DNA of 64,000 nt from Reyranella aquatilis (lineage in GTDB: Bacteria > Pseudomonadota > Alphaproteobacteria > Reyranellales > Reyranellaceae). Numbering within the stretch: the first letter of the stretch is position 1; every line of letters begins with the position of its first letter. Positions 32,624 through 41,220 of the stretch are shown in pieces. The notes beneath the pieces were generated by a model, which made no database searches, was not told the origin of the DNA, and worked only from the letters and a program-made list of their open reading frames with translations. Made by a program: the position numbers and the translations under genes. Where the stretch lies: NCBI RefSeq assembly GCF_020880995.1, contig NZ_JAJISD010000006.1:186001-250000 (forward strand). The letters are read 5' to 3'.

Positions 32624-33289
32624 TCAGCCCCGGAGCGGAATCCCCACCATCGCCTGGAGTTCGTCGATCGCGGCCTCTGGATCGACGACCTTGATGGTGC
32701 GCATGCCGAGCGCCCGGGCCGGCTTCAGGTTGATTCCGAGGTCGTCGAGATAGATGCAGCGGTCGGGCGGGACGCCCAACAGCTCGCAGGCATGCAGGTA
32801 GATGCGCGGGTCGGGTTTGCGAAGGCCGACTTTGCTCGATTCCACGACATGCTCGAAAAGCGACATGATCTCAGCCACGGCCCTGGCCTTTTCGGGGCCG
32901 CGCGCCATGCCGGGCCCTTCGCCCGACTTCATGTTGTTGGTGATGCAGGCTACCCTGAAAGTCGACTTGCAGCGCCGGAGCGCCTCGACCATCTGCGGCC
33001 GAATGTCGCCGCTCAGTGCCTGCAAAATCTTCCAGCCGTCCACCCGGTAGCCTTGAAGGCGGGCTTCTTCCTCGAACAATTCAACGAAGCCATCGAGTGA
33101 AACCTCGCTTCGTTCCATTTTTGCCCAGGCATTCGTATCGGGGTTGCGCGCATTCAGCCCGCGCAGGAAATCTTTGGGAAGATTGGCCTCGGCCTCGTAG
33201 CGATTGAACGCCTCGAAGGGGCTCGAAAGGATCACGCCGCCGAAGTCCCACAGGACCGCGAGCGGGGTTTTTGCATGGCTCGTATTCAT
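32624..33289 (-). CDS. HAD-family hydrolase (HAD-IA)
   Basis: A 221-residue phosphatase-like protein. Motif I appears as VLWDFGGVIL with only the first Asp of DxD, as in epoxide-hydrolase-N/HAD-IA members. Motif II is ITNNM, motif III the Lys in KVGLRKPDPRIY, and motif IV IYLDDLGIN. The substrate is unknown. It leads the operon HAD - recX - arsC - cyclase - TPR and is divergent from the TetR regulator (116 bp). Confidence 0.82.
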   Translation of the reverse strand: MNTSHAKTPLAVLWDFGGVILSSPFEAFNRYEAEANLPKDFLRGLNARNPDTNAWAKMERSEVSLDGFVELFEEEARLQGYRVDGWKILQALSGDIRPQMVEALRRCKSTFRVACITNNMKSGEGPGMARGPEKARAVAEIMSLFEHVVESSKVGLRKPDPRIYLHACELLGVPPDRCIYLDDLGINLKPARALGMRTIKVVDPEAAIDELQAMVGIPLRG

Positions 33290-33405
33290 GATGGTGCGAC
33301 GGTCTTTACCTTGTTGCTGCCGCAGTCGGCCCTTATCTCACGCCCTCCATAGGCGACTGGTCGTGCGTTGACCATCGACCTGAACTCCGGATTAGGAATT
33401 TGCAC

Positions 33406-34080
33406 ATGAGCGAAGCAGCGGTAATGCCGCGCGGCAACGCAGTGGCGGTAGTGGCGGCAGCGACGGACAACAACCAGACGGCGCGTCCCGACGGGCGCAA
33501 TCGGCGGGCCGCCGAGACCCGTCGCAAGATCATCGAAGCCGCCAAGCTCATGATCGCCGAGACCAGCACCGCTCCGACCGTGGTCGCCGTGGCGCGCCGC
33601 GCCGACGTGTCCGTGCGCTCGGTTTTCCAGCATTTCGGCGATGTCGAGTCACTTTTCGTAACCGTTATGGATGCCATCCGGCAGGACATCGTCGTCCCGC
33701 CGCCGACGGCCAACACCCGGCCGCTGTCCGACCGCATCGCCTCGGTGGTCCAGAACCTGGCCGAGGTGTTCGACAAGATCGTGCCGCTGCGCGTCGCCGC
33801 CGGCCAGTTCGTCGGCCATCCGGCCCTGATCGAGCGCGGTCAGGCCTTCAAGCAGGAGCTGCGGAACTCGACCTTCGAGACCTTCGCGCCCGAATTCGCC
33901 AGCCTGAGCGAGCCGGCCCGCGAGGAACTGGCCGACGCCATCGGCGCCGCCCTGTCCCTCGACGCCTGGATCGTCCTGCGCCGCCGCGACAACCTCAGCT
34001 TCGAGCGGGCCGCTGCCGTCTGGCGGATGACCCTCGAGGCCCTGCTGTCGCACCGCTTCGCCTCGGTTGCGGCGGAATAG
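33406..34080 (+). CDS. TetR-family transcriptional regulator
   Basis: A 224-residue protein with a TetR helix-turn-helix (RRKIIEAAKLMIAE..., VAVARRADVSVRSVFQHFGD) and an all-helical ligand domain. It is divergent from the HAD-recX operon, which it may control; no palindromic operator was confidently identified in the 116-bp gap. ATG 33406 is taken rather than the TTG at 33400. Effector unknown. Confidence 0.85.
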   Translation: MSEAAVMPRGNAVAVVAAATDNNQTARPDGRNRRAAETRRKIIEAAKLMIAETSTAPTVVAVARRADVSVRSVFQHFGDVESLFVTVMDAIRQDIVVPPPTANTRPLSDRIASVVQNLAEVFDKIVPLRVAAGQFVGHPALIERGQAFKQELRNSTFETFAPEFASLSEPAREELADAIGAALSLDAWIVLRRRDNLSFERAAAVWRMTLEALLSHRFASVAAE

Positions 34081-34101
34081 CCACCCCCTGCTGGTCGCCG
34101 A

Positions 34102-34131
34102 TTGACTTGGCGTTTGGGATCAGAGAGTTAA
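34102..34131 (+). promoter_or_regulatory. Possible sigma-70 promoter of the SxtJ-carbamoyltransferase operon
   Basis: TTGACT at 34102-34107 with a weak -10 (AGTTAA, 34126-34131) at 18-bp spacing, 32 bp before ATG 34164. The -35 match is good, the -10 poor. Confidence 0.35.
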
Positions 34132-34163
34132 GAGCCCCAATCAACTGTCGAAACGCTCGGTAA

Positions 34164-34607
34164 ATGGCGACCAGCCAGCTTCATGAAGATTTCTCGCGCG
34201 AGGAGCACGTCAAGGCGGGCACCGATCGCGGCTTCGGGTTCGTTTTCGCGGGCTTCTTCGGAATCCTGACCGCGATCAACCTGTGGAACCATGGGTTCGA
34301 GAAGGGCGCGGCCTGGAAGTGGATGCTTCCGGTCGCCTTGGCCTTCCTGGTGGTTGCCCTTGTGTATCCCAAGGCGCTGGGCCCGCTGAACCGGCTGTGG
34401 CTGAAGTTCGGCCTGCTCCTCTACAAGGTCATGAACCCGCTGATCCTCGGCCTGCTGTTCTTCGTCACCATCATGCCGATCGGCCTGGTGATGCGGGCGT
34501 TCGGCAAGGATTTCCTGCGCCTGAAGCTCGACCGTAACGCCAAGACCTACTGGATCGAGCGCGCCCCGCCGGGACCGCCGCCGCAATCCATGCGCAACCA
34601 ATTCTGA
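34164..34607 (+). CDS. SxtJ-like membrane protein
   Basis: A 147-residue protein with about three membrane helices (FGFVFAGFFGILTAINLW, WMLPVALAFLVVALVYP, NPLILGLLFFVTIMPIGLVM) and an RLKLDRNAKTYWIER tail. It matches the SxtJ family, named from saxitoxin clusters but widely found with a small DUF5989 protein and a carbamoyltransferase, as here. Its job is unknown. First gene of a tight three-gene unit. Confidence 0.8.
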   Translation: MATSQLHEDFSREEHVKAGTDRGFGFVFAGFFGILTAINLWNHGFEKGAAWKWMLPVALAFLVVALVYPKALGPLNRLWLKFGLLLYKVMNPLILGLLFFVTIMPIGLVMRAFGKDFLRLKLDRNAKTYWIERAPPGPPPQSMRNQF

Positions 34608-34625
34608 TCGCGAAAGGACAGAGCA

Positions 34626-34778
34626 ATGGGCTCCATACTTGTCGAACTCTGGGCTTTCATGCGGGAGCGCAAGAAGTTCTGGCTGCTGCCGATCCTCGTC
34701 ATGATGGTGATCTTCGGCGGCCTGATCGTGCTCACCAAGGGGTCGGCCATCGCGCCCTTCATCTACACGCTGTTCTAG
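34626..34778 (+). CDS. DUF5989 small membrane protein
   Basis: A 50-residue protein: MGSILVELWAFMRERKKFW, then one membrane helix (LLPILVMMVIFGGLIVL) and the tail SAIAPFIYTLF. This is the DUF5989 pattern, regularly placed between SxtJ and carbamoyltransferase genes. ATG 34626 is preceded by AAAGGACAGAG. It is 18 bp after SxtJ and 18 bp before the carbamoyltransferase gene. Confidence 0.8.
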   Translation: MGSILVELWAFMRERKKFWLLPILVMMVIFGGLIVLTKGSAIAPFIYTLF

Positions 34779-34796
34779 GCGGTTAAGGACTCTTCC

Positions 34797-36632
34797 ATGC
34801 GTGTGCTCGGCGTCTCGGCCTTTTACCACGACAGCGCGGCTGCGCTCATCGAGGACGGTCATCTCGTCAGCGCCGCGCAGGAAGAGCGCTTCACCCGCAA
34901 GAAGCACGACGCGGGCTTCCCGCAGAATGCGGTCCAGTTCTGCCTGGACCGCGCCGGCATCAAGCTTCAGGACGTCGACTACGTCGCCTTCTACGACAAG
35001 CCATTCCTGAAGTTCGAGCGCCTGCTCGAGACCTATCTCGCCTATGCGCCGCGGGGCTTCACGTCCTTCCGCATGGCCATGCCGCTGTGGCTGAAGGAGA
35101 AGCTCTTCCAGAAGACGCTGCTGCGCGACGAGATGAAGAAGTGGCAGCCGGACTTCGACTGGCAGAAGCGCTTGCTGTTCGGCGAGCATCACCAGAGCCA
35201 CGCTGCCTCGGCGTTTTTTCCTTCGCCTTATGAAGAGGCCGCCGTGCTCTGCATGGACGGCGTGGGCGAATGGGCGACGACGTCGCTGGCCATGGGCAGC
35301 GGCAACAAGCTCGAGATGCTGCGGGAGATCCACTTCCCGCACTCGATCGGCCTCCTCTACTCGGCATTCACCTACTACACCGGCTTCAAGGTCAACTCGG
35401 GCGAATACAAGGTCATGGGTCTCGCGCCCTATGGCGAGCCCAAATTCAAGAACCTGATCCTCGACAAGATCGTCGACCTCAAGGAAGACGGCACCTTCCG
35501 CCTCGACCAGAGCTACTTCGACTATTGCACCGGCCTGCGGATGACGAACGACAAGTTCGGCGACCTGTTCGGCGGCAAGCGGCGCAACGCCGAGGAGATG
35601 CTGACGCAGCATCACATGGACCTCGCGGCGTCGATCCAGGCCGTGACCGAGGAGATCGTGATTCGCCTCGGCCGGTCGGTGAAGAAGGAAACCGGCGTCA
35701 AGAACATCTGCCTGGCCGGCGGCGTGGCGCTGAACTGCGTCGCCAACGGCAAGCTGCTGCGCGAGAACATCTTCGACGGCATCTGGGTGCAGCCCGCGGC
35801 CGGCGATGCCGGCGGCGCGGTCGGTGCGGCGTTCGCGGCCTATCACGGCTTCCTCGGTCAGCCGCGCAAGCTCAACGGCCACATGGACGGCATGGCCGGC
35901 TCCTATCTCGGCCCGGAGTTCACCGACGACGAGATCGCCGAGCGCCTCACCGCCGTTGGCGCCAAGTTCTCGCGCCTCACCCGGGAAGAGATGATCGACC
36001 AGACCGCGCAGGCGCTGGCCGACGACAAGGCGGTCGGCTGGATGCAGGGCCGCATGGAGTTCGGTCCGCGCTCGCTGGGCGCCCGTTCGATCCTGGGCGA
36101 TGCGCGCTCGCCGTCGATGCAGAAGACTCTGAACCTCAAGGTGAAGTACCGCGAGTCGTTCCGTCCGTTCGCGCCGGCGGTGCTGCGCGAGGACGTCGAC
36201 AAGTATTTCGAGTTCCACACCGACAGCCCCTACATGCTGATGGTCGCGCCGGTCGTCGAAAGCCGTCGTCGCAAGATGACGGCCGAGGAAGAGGCGTTGT
36301 TCGGCATCGACAAGCTGAACGTGCCGCGCTCCGACATTCCGGCCGTCACCCACGTCGACTACTCGGGCCGCATCCAGACGGTCCACGAAGAGACGAACAA
36401 GCCGTTCTACGACCTGATCTCGGCTTTCAAGGCGAAGACCGGCAGCTCGGTGATCGTGAACACCTCCTTCAACGTGCGCGGCGAGCCAATCGTCTGCACG
36501 CCGGAGGATGCGTGGCGCTGCTTCATGGGCAGCGAGATCGAGGTCCTCGTGGTCGGCAACTGCCTGCTGCGCAAGGAAGACCAGGATCCGGCGCTGAAGC
36601 TCGACTACAAGAACGCCTTCGAGCTCGACTAG
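34797..36632 (+). CDS. NodU/CmcH-family carbamoyltransferase
   Basis: A 611-residue enzyme that makes carbamoyl-adenylate from carbamoyl phosphate and ATP and transfers the carbamoyl group to a hydroxyl. It has the N-terminal Kae1-like domain (GVSAFYHDSAAALIEDG; metal ligands in GEHHQSHAASAFFPS; NICLAGGVALNCVANG) and the YrdC-like C-terminal domain (GRMEFGPRSLGARSILGD, NTSFNVRGEPIVCTPEDA). No glycosyl- or antibiotic-biosynthesis genes are next to it, so the acceptor is unknown, perhaps a surface glycan. Confidence 0.9.
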   Translation: MRVLGVSAFYHDSAAALIEDGHLVSAAQEERFTRKKHDAGFPQNAVQFCLDRAGIKLQDVDYVAFYDKPFLKFERLLETYLAYAPRGFTSFRMAMPLWLKEKLFQKTLLRDEMKKWQPDFDWQKRLLFGEHHQSHAASAFFPSPYEEAAVLCMDGVGEWATTSLAMGSGNKLEMLREIHFPHSIGLLYSAFTYYTGFKVNSGEYKVMGLAPYGEPKFKNLILDKIVDLKEDGTFRLDQSYFDYCTGLRMTNDKFGDLFGGKRRNAEEMLTQHHMDLAASIQAVTEEIVIRLGRSVKKETGVKNICLAGGVALNCVANGKLLRENIFDGIWVQPAAGDAGGAVGAAFAAYHGFLGQPRKLNGHMDGMAGSYLGPEFTDDEIAERLTAVGAKFSRLTREEMIDQTAQALADDKAVGWMQGRMEFGPRSLGARSILGDARSPSMQKTLNLKVKYRESFRPFAPAVLREDVDKYFEFHTDSPYMLMVAPVVESRRRKMTAEEEALFGIDKLNVPRSDIPAVTHVDYSGRIQTVHEETNKPFYDLISAFKAKTGSSVIVNTSFNVRGEPIVCTPEDAWRCFMGSEIEVLVVGNCLLRKEDQDPALKLDYKNAFELD

Positions 36633-36666
36633 CCCGGTGGGCGCTCCCGCAATGCGCGCCCCTCTC

Positions 36667-37671
36667 ATGCGGGCCCTGGTCTGCGATCGCCTGGGCGATC
36701 CTTCCGTTCTCCATATCGAGGAACGTCCGATCCCCGAAGCCGGGCCGGGCGAGATCGTCGTCAGGGTCGGCGCCGGTTCGGTCAATTTCCCCGACGTGCT
36801 GATGGTGGCCGGCGGCTACCAGCACAAGCCCGAACTGCCCTTCGTGCCCGGCATGGAAGGCGCGGGAATGATCCACGCGGTCGGCGCCGGCGTCGAGAAC
36901 TGGAAACCCGGCGATCGCGTGATCTTCGGCGTGCGTCCCGGCGCCTTCGCCGAATACGTGAAGCTGAAGGCGAGCGGCCAGCTCCTGCGACTGCCGTCCG
37001 ACTGGTCCTTCGCCGAGGGCGCGGGCTTCCGGGTCGCGGCGCAGACCGCCTACCACTCGCTGGTCCATCGCGCCGCGCTCAAGAAGGGCGAGACCTTGCT
37101 GGTGCATGGGGCCTCGGGCGGCGTCGGTCTCGCGGCGGTGCAGCTCGGCAAGCATATTGGCGCGCACGTGATCGCGACCGGCAGCGACGATGCACGGCTG
37201 GCTGTCGTGCGGGCGAACGGGGCCGACGAGGTCGTGAACTATCGCACCGGCGACTTCGTCGCCGCTGTGAAGGAACTGACGAACGGCAAGGGCTGCGACG
37301 TGATCTACGATCCGGTCGGCGGCGAAGTGCTGGAGAAATCGGTGCGCGCGGCGGCTTACGGCGCACGGCTGCTGGTGGTCGGGTTCACCTCGGGCGGGCC
37401 GAGCAAGCTGATGTCCAACCACATCCTGATCAAGGGCCTGTCGGTGCTGGGCGTGCGCGCCGGCGAGACCATCCTGCGCCTCTCGCCCGAACTGGGCCGC
37501 GACTATGTCGAGGAACTGCCGCGGCTTGCGGCACTGGGCGTCATGCGCCCGCATGTCTCGCATCGCTTCCCGATGGAACGGGCTGCCGAGGCGTTCCAGG
37601 TCCTGATCGACCGCAAGGTCGTCGGCAAGGTCGCGATCGAGATGAGCTCCTTGCCATCGCAGGCGCAGTAG
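36667..37671 (+). CDS. NADPH:quinone oxidoreductase-like MDR protein
   Basis: A 334-residue zinc-free MDR-family protein with SVNFPDVLMVAGGYQHKPELPF, GAFAEYVKL and the NADPH-binding HGASGGVGLAAVQLGKHIGA. These are typical of quinone reductases and QorA-like acryloyl-type reductases. The chosen ATG gives the usual MRALVCDRLGDPSVLH start; in-frame GTG 36637 and ATG 36652 add up to ten residues. It is 34 bp after the carbamoyltransferase gene. Confidence 0.8.
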   Translation: MRALVCDRLGDPSVLHIEERPIPEAGPGEIVVRVGAGSVNFPDVLMVAGGYQHKPELPFVPGMEGAGMIHAVGAGVENWKPGDRVIFGVRPGAFAEYVKLKASGQLLRLPSDWSFAEGAGFRVAAQTAYHSLVHRAALKKGETLLVHGASGGVGLAAVQLGKHIGAHVIATGSDDARLAVVRANGADEVVNYRTGDFVAAVKELTNGKGCDVIYDPVGGEVLEKSVRAAAYGARLLVVGFTSGGPSKLMSNHILIKGLSVLGVRAGETILRLSPELGRDYVEELPRLAALGVMRPHVSHRFPMERAAEAFQVLIDRKVVGKVAIEMSSLPSQAQ

Positions 37672-37682
37672 CCTCCGCCCGG

Positions 37683-37752
37683 GAGCGCAGCGAAGGATCT
37701 CGCGCCCGTTCCGGAGTCATCTAACCGCTATGTGAGGTCCTTCGCTTCGCTC
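37683..37752. repeat. Imperfect inverted repeat
   Basis: GAGCGCAGCGAAGGATCTC (37683-37701) pairs with GAGGTCCTTCGCTTCGCTC (37734-37752) at 17 of 19 positions. It lies between convergent genes. It resembles the short dispersed palindromic repeats common between genes in alphaproteobacteria. Confidence 0.7.
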
Positions 37753-37766
37753 AGGATGACGGTCAT

Positions 37767-38204
37767 CTATCGCGCGTAGAAGATCGTCACCTTGCGATCG
37801 ATCTCCGAGGCGTTGTCGTTGCCGAAGCTCATGTTTCCGAACGCTTCGGGGTCCGCCACGATGGTGATGTTCTTGGCCGGATAGCCATCGCGGATCATCT
37901 CTGCAGCCACCGTCTGGGCGCGCGCACGGGCGAGCTTCAGGTTGTAGGCCTTGTCGCCCAGCTTGTCGGTATGGCCGATCAGGCAGACGGCCGAGACCTG
38001 GCGGTCTTTCGCCGTCTTGACGGCCTGCGCGATAATCGGTTTCTCGGCGGGCCGCAGGTGCGAGCTGTTGAGGTCGAACAGGATGCGGACCGGCTGCGGC
38101 TGGGTACTGCCGCCGCCGCGCGGGCAGGTGCCGACGGTCTGCGCGAAGGACGGCGTGGCGGCGAGCACGATGCCGGCGGCGATGAGGGCGCCGATTCTTT
38201 TCAC
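37767..38204 (-). CDS. OmpA-family peptidoglycan-binding protein
   Basis: A 145-residue protein with a signal peptide (MKRIGALIAAGIVLAATPSF, cleavage near AQT). An OmpA_C-like domain follows: VRILFDLNSSHLRPAEKP, VCLIGHTDKLGDKAYNLKLARARAQ with the conserved TD and R residues that bind diaminopimelate. There is no lipobox or beta-barrel, so it is periplasmic. Overlaps the upstream gene by 4 bases. Confidence 0.8.
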   Translation of the reverse strand: MKRIGALIAAGIVLAATPSFAQTVGTCPRGGGSTQPQPVRILFDLNSSHLRPAEKPIIAQAVKTAKDRQVSAVCLIGHTDKLGDKAYNLKLARARAQTVAAEMIRDGYPAKNITIVADPEAFGNMSFGNDNASEIDRKVTIFYAR

Positions 38205-38797
38205 TTGAGCTCTCCCTTGAGGGCCATTTCAACGAAGGGGAGGCGATCGTTGCCGAAGAACATCATGTTGTCCACGAAGCAGGTCGGCGCACCGAACACG
38301 CCGCGCGCGACGGCCTCCTCGGTGGTGGCCTTGAGCCGGTCCTTCACGTCCTGATCCTGGATGCGCGCGCCGACCTTCGCCGGATCGAGGCCGGCCGCGG
38401 CCAGCACGGCGGCAATCTCCTTCATGTCGTTCAGGTTGCGCCCGTCGACCCACATCGCCTTGTAGACCGCGGGATGATAGCGCTCGAAAGTTCCGTCGAT
38501 CTGTGCCGCCGCGGCGCCGCGCATCAGCGCCAGCGTGTTCACCGGAAAGAAGGGATTGCGCTGGAACGGCACGCCGTAATGGCGCGCCCAAAGCGGCATG
38601 TCGAAACCGCTCCATTTGGATTTCTGCGGCAGTTCGGCCGGCGAATGATTGCCCGTCGCCTTGAACACGCCGCCCAGCAGCATCGGCTTGCGCACCAAGG
38701 TGGCGCCGGAGCGCTGGGCGATGGCCTCGACCTGGGTGTCGGCCAGATAGCTGTAGGGGCTGCCATAGTCGAAGTAGAATTCCAGCGTGCGGGCCAT
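38201..38797 (-). CDS. 2-hydroxychromene-2-carboxylate isomerase-like protein (DsbA family)
   Basis: A 198-residue thioredoxin-fold protein of the HCCA isomerase / kappa-class GST type. LEFYFDYGSPYSYLADTQV has a Ser in place of the CxxC redox pair, as in HCCA isomerases. It also has GVFKATGNHSP and GVFGAPTCFVDNMMFFGNDR with the cis-Pro. It uses glutathione to isomerise aromatic ring-fission products or a related substrate. No naphthalene pathway genes are nearby, so the substrate is open. Confidence 0.82.
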   Translation of the reverse strand: MARTLEFYFDYGSPYSYLADTQVEAIAQRSGATLVRKPMLLGGVFKATGNHSPAELPQKSKWSGFDMPLWARHYGVPFQRNPFFPVNTLALMRGAAAAQIDGTFERYHPAVYKAMWVDGRNLNDMKEIAAVLAAAGLDPAKVGARIQDQDVKDRLKATTEEAVARGVFGAPTCFVDNMMFFGNDRLPFVEMALKGELK

Positions 38798-38869
38798 GCA
38801 TTCCTCCTTGCTTGTGGCGAGCCTGCGCCGCTTCTAGCCTTGCGACAAGAAAGTTCAAGGGAGGCACGC

Positions 38870-39640
38870 ATGGGCCGTGTTGCAGACAAGGTCGTGCTGG
38901 TGACGGGCGCGGGATCGGGAATAGGCCGCGCCTCGGCGAAGCTGCTGGCGGCGGAGGGCGCAACGGTGATCGTGACCGACATCGATCGCGCCGGCGGCCT
39001 TGAGACCGTCCAGCAGATCGACGGCCTGAACTCCGGAGGCACGGCGCGCTTCGAGGAGCAGGACACCTCGAAGGAAGCCGACTGGAAGCGCATCATCGAC
39101 GACATCCTGGCGCGCGAGGGGCGGCTGGACGGGCTCGTGAACAATGCCGGCATCGCGGGCCCGTTCCCCTCGACCTTCGAGGGCGAGAGCCTCGACCAGT
39201 GGCGCCGCATCCTGTCGATCAACGTCGAGGGCGTGTTCCTCGGCTGCAAGTACGGCGTTCTCGCGCTCCGCGCTTCGGGCGGCGGATCGATCGTGAACCT
39301 GTCGTCGCTGGCGGCCTTCCTCGGAACGCCCGATCTCTCGGCCTACGGCGCCAGCAAGGGCGCGGTGCGCCAGTTCACGAAGACGGTGGCGATGGATTGC
39401 GCGCGCAAGGGCTACAAGGTGCGCTGCAATTCGGTTCATCCCGGCATCATCATGACGCCGATGGGCGAGAGCATCCTTCCCAGCGAGAAGGCGCGCGAAC
39501 GCACGCGCCAGCGCGTGCCGGTCGGCCATTTCGGCACGCCGGAGGACATCGCCTATGGCGTGCTCTACCTGATTTCCGACGAGTCCCGCTTCATGACCGG
39601 TGCCGAACTGGTGATCGACGGGGGGATGAATGCGATCTAG
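38870..39640 (+). CDS. Short-chain dehydrogenase/reductase
   Basis: A 256-residue classical SDR: TGAGSGIGRASAKLLAAEG (cofactor), TDIDRAGG (acidic residue after beta-2, suggesting NAD), NNAGIAGPFP, the catalytic Ser in VNLSSLA and Tyr/Lys in AYGASKGA. The end is ELVIDGGMNAI. It resembles cyclopentanol / 3-alpha-hydroxysteroid dehydrogenases, but the substrate is not defined. AAGGGAGGC precedes the ATG; it is divergent from the isomerase gene and followed directly by a hairpin. Confidence 0.85.
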   Translation: MGRVADKVVLVTGAGSGIGRASAKLLAAEGATVIVTDIDRAGGLETVQQIDGLNSGGTARFEEQDTSKEADWKRIIDDILAREGRLDGLVNNAGIAGPFPSTFEGESLDQWRRILSINVEGVFLGCKYGVLALRASGGGSIVNLSSLAAFLGTPDLSAYGASKGAVRQFTKTVAMDCARKGYKVRCNSVHPGIIMTPMGESILPSEKARERTRQRVPVGHFGTPEDIAYGVLYLISDESRFMTGAELVIDGGMNAI

Positions 39641-39663
39641 GTCGCTCCGCTAAGCGGAGCGAC
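39641..39663. repeat. Perfect 11-bp palindrome after the SDR stop codon
   Basis: GTCGCTCCGCT-a-AGCGGAGCGAC begins on the base after the TAG. There is no T-run, so it is either a weak terminator, an mRNA 3'-end stabiliser, or part of the palindromic repeat family nearby. Confidence 0.7.
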
Positions 39664-39739
39664 TGGCGGCGTGTAGCGCTGCAGGGAGCACAGCGACCGA
39701 AGCGCGGGCGCCGCATGGCGCAGGAAAGATGGAGGTGCG

Positions 39740-39813
39740 CTCTTCCTTCGGCGCTCCCGGACATTGCCGAAGGCAATGCCCTGACGCTCCTGGGGCTGAG
39801 CGAAGCTCAGCCC
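39740..39813 (-). repeat. Palindromic repeat, copy B
   Basis: Read on the minus strand: hairpin GGGCTGAGC-ttc-GCTCAGCCC (39793-39813), hairpin CATTGCC-ttc-GGCAATG (39762-39778), then the tail GTCCGGGAGCGCCGAAGGAA. It is the inverted counterpart of copy C at 42004. Its hairpin touches the stop codon of the exported protein gene, so it may also serve as that gene's 3' end. Confidence 0.8.
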
Positions 39814-40337
39814 TACTTGATGTTCACCTGGTGGGTGAACTTGTCACCGTCGCTGATCGTGATCTGCTGGAAGCCCAGCAGCTTCAGCAGGTCGAAGAAG
39901 TTCGCGTCCTCGGCGATCGTGCGCTCCTGGAAGAAGGGCGACAGGCGCGACATGGTGGTCATGTTCGCGAGGATCGCTCGCGCGCGGAAGATCGTGCTCA
40001 TCTCGCCGGGCTGCAGGCCGACGATGATCATCTTGTCGGCCTTCTCGCCCTTCACGAACACCGCGTAGGGAACGCGATAGGCCGACTGGATGGTGCCCTG
40101 CGACACGACCGTGGCGAACTGCACGCGCTGGGCGCGCTCGGCGCCGGCGATCGTCTGCATCGGCGAGGTATAGGTCTCGATCGCCGTCGGCTTCGGATAG
40201 TAGTAGCCGACATACTTGTCCTCATCGGCCTTCGGGGTCGCCGCGGCGGCCGCCGGCTTGGGCTGCTGCTGCGCGAGCGCGGGCAGGGTGCCGAAGGCGA
40301 GGACGACGGCGAGGCCGGTTGCAAACCGATTGATCAT
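39813..40337 (-). CDS. Hypothetical exported protein
   Basis: A 174-residue protein with a signal peptide (MINRFATGLAVVLAFGTLPA, cleavage near LAQ) and an Ala/Pro-rich linker. The globular domain includes VGYYYPKPTAIETYTSPMQT and an end reading FFDLLKLLGFQQITISDGDKF. Similar proteins occur in alphaproteobacteria with unreliable names (molybdopterin-guanine dinucleotide synthesis); no such motifs are seen here. It is 39 bp after the SDR at 40377 on the same strand. Confidence 0.65.
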   Translation of the reverse strand: MINRFATGLAVVLAFGTLPALAQQQPKPAAAAATPKADEDKYVGYYYPKPTAIETYTSPMQTIAGAERAQRVQFATVVSQGTIQSAYRVPYAVFVKGEKADKMIIVGLQPGEMSTIFRARAILANMTTMSRLSPFFQERTIAEDANFFDLLKLLGFQQITISDGDKFTHQVNIK

Positions 40338-40376
40338 GAGTGTTTCCCCAAAGACTGATGCTGGACAGGCGGCAGG

Positions 40377-41150
40377 CTAGAACAACGTATAGCCGCCATC
40401 GATGACGAAGTCGCGCCCCGTCGTGTAGGCGGAGGCGCTGCTCGCCAGGTAGACGGCGATCGGACCGAAGTCGGCGCCGGTGCCCCAGCGGCGGGCCGGG
40501 ATGCGCGGCAGGACATTGCCCGCGAACTTCGGATTGGCGACCGCATTGGCCGTCATCTCGGTCTCGATCCAGCCCGGCAGGATCGAGTTCACGGTGATCT
40601 TGTAGCGCGCCAGCTCGACGGCCAGCGCACGCACCATCGCCGTGACGCCGCCCTTGCTGGCGCCGTAGTGGCTGGAGCGGGCCGCACCTTCGATGGCGGC
40701 GGTGCTGGCCATCGCCACCAGTGAACCGCCCTGGCCGCGCTCGACCATGTGCTTGGCGGCTGCACGGAACGTGAAGAAAACACCGTCGAGGTTGATCTGC
40801 AGGACGCGGCGCCATTCGGCATAGTCCATCTCCAGGATCGAGCCCTTGCCGCGGCCCGAGACGCCGGCATTGGCGACGCAGTTGTCGACCTGGCCCATCA
40901 CCTTGACCGTCTCGGCAAAGGCCTCGGCGACCTGCTTCTCATCGCCGACATCGACGATCTGGGCGTGGACCTTGCCGCCGTGCTTCCTGAGCTGCTCGAC
41001 GGCCGCGTCGTTCTTCTCCTTGCGCGTCCCCCAGATGCAGACGCCTGCGCCGGCCTGGGCCATCGCGTCGGCCATGCCGAGGCCGATGCCGCCGTTGCCG
41101 CCCGTCACCAGCGCCACCTTGCCCGTCAGATCGAAGCCCTTGTAGGCCAT
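40377..41150 (-). CDS. Short-chain dehydrogenase/reductase
   Basis: A 257-residue classical SDR with TGGNGGIGLGMADAMAQAG, VANAGVSG, Ser in VAMASTAA and Tyr/Lys in HYGASKGG. The end is GRDFVIDGGYTLF. The WGTRKEK after beta-2 (Arg/Lys) suggests NADP(H) preference. Closest in pattern to 3-oxoacyl-ACP reductase / gluconate dehydrogenase-like SDRs. It starts 13 bp downstream of the terminator that follows the pirin gene. Confidence 0.85.
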   Translation of the reverse strand: MAYKGFDLTGKVALVTGGNGGIGLGMADAMAQAGAGVCIWGTRKEKNDAAVEQLRKHGGKVHAQIVDVGDEKQVAEAFAETVKVMGQVDNCVANAGVSGRGKGSILEMDYAEWRRVLQINLDGVFFTFRAAAKHMVERGQGGSLVAMASTAAIEGAARSSHYGASKGGVTAMVRALAVELARYKITVNSILPGWIETEMTANAVANPKFAGNVLPRIPARRWGTGADFGPIAVYLASSASAYTTGRDFVIDGGYTLF

Positions 41151-41162
41151 GCGTCTCTCCCA

Positions 41163-41195
41163 AACGAAAACCGGGCGGGATCAAACCCCGCCCGG
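41163..41195 (-). terminator. Rho-independent terminator of the pirin gene
   Basis: On the minus strand a 9-bp GC stem (CCGGGCGGG / CCCGCCCGG, 41171-41195, loop of 7) is followed by TTTTCGTTT. It lies 26 bp after the pirin stop codon. Confidence 0.82.
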
Positions 41196-41220
41196 CCCAT
41201 AGCGTCAATCTGACGGGAGG

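Noticed and set aside
34128..36785. 885-codon minus-strand open frame
   Set aside because: Antisense to SxtJ, DUF5989 and the carbamoyltransferase, all with clear family motifs. Composition is that of a GC-rich shadow.
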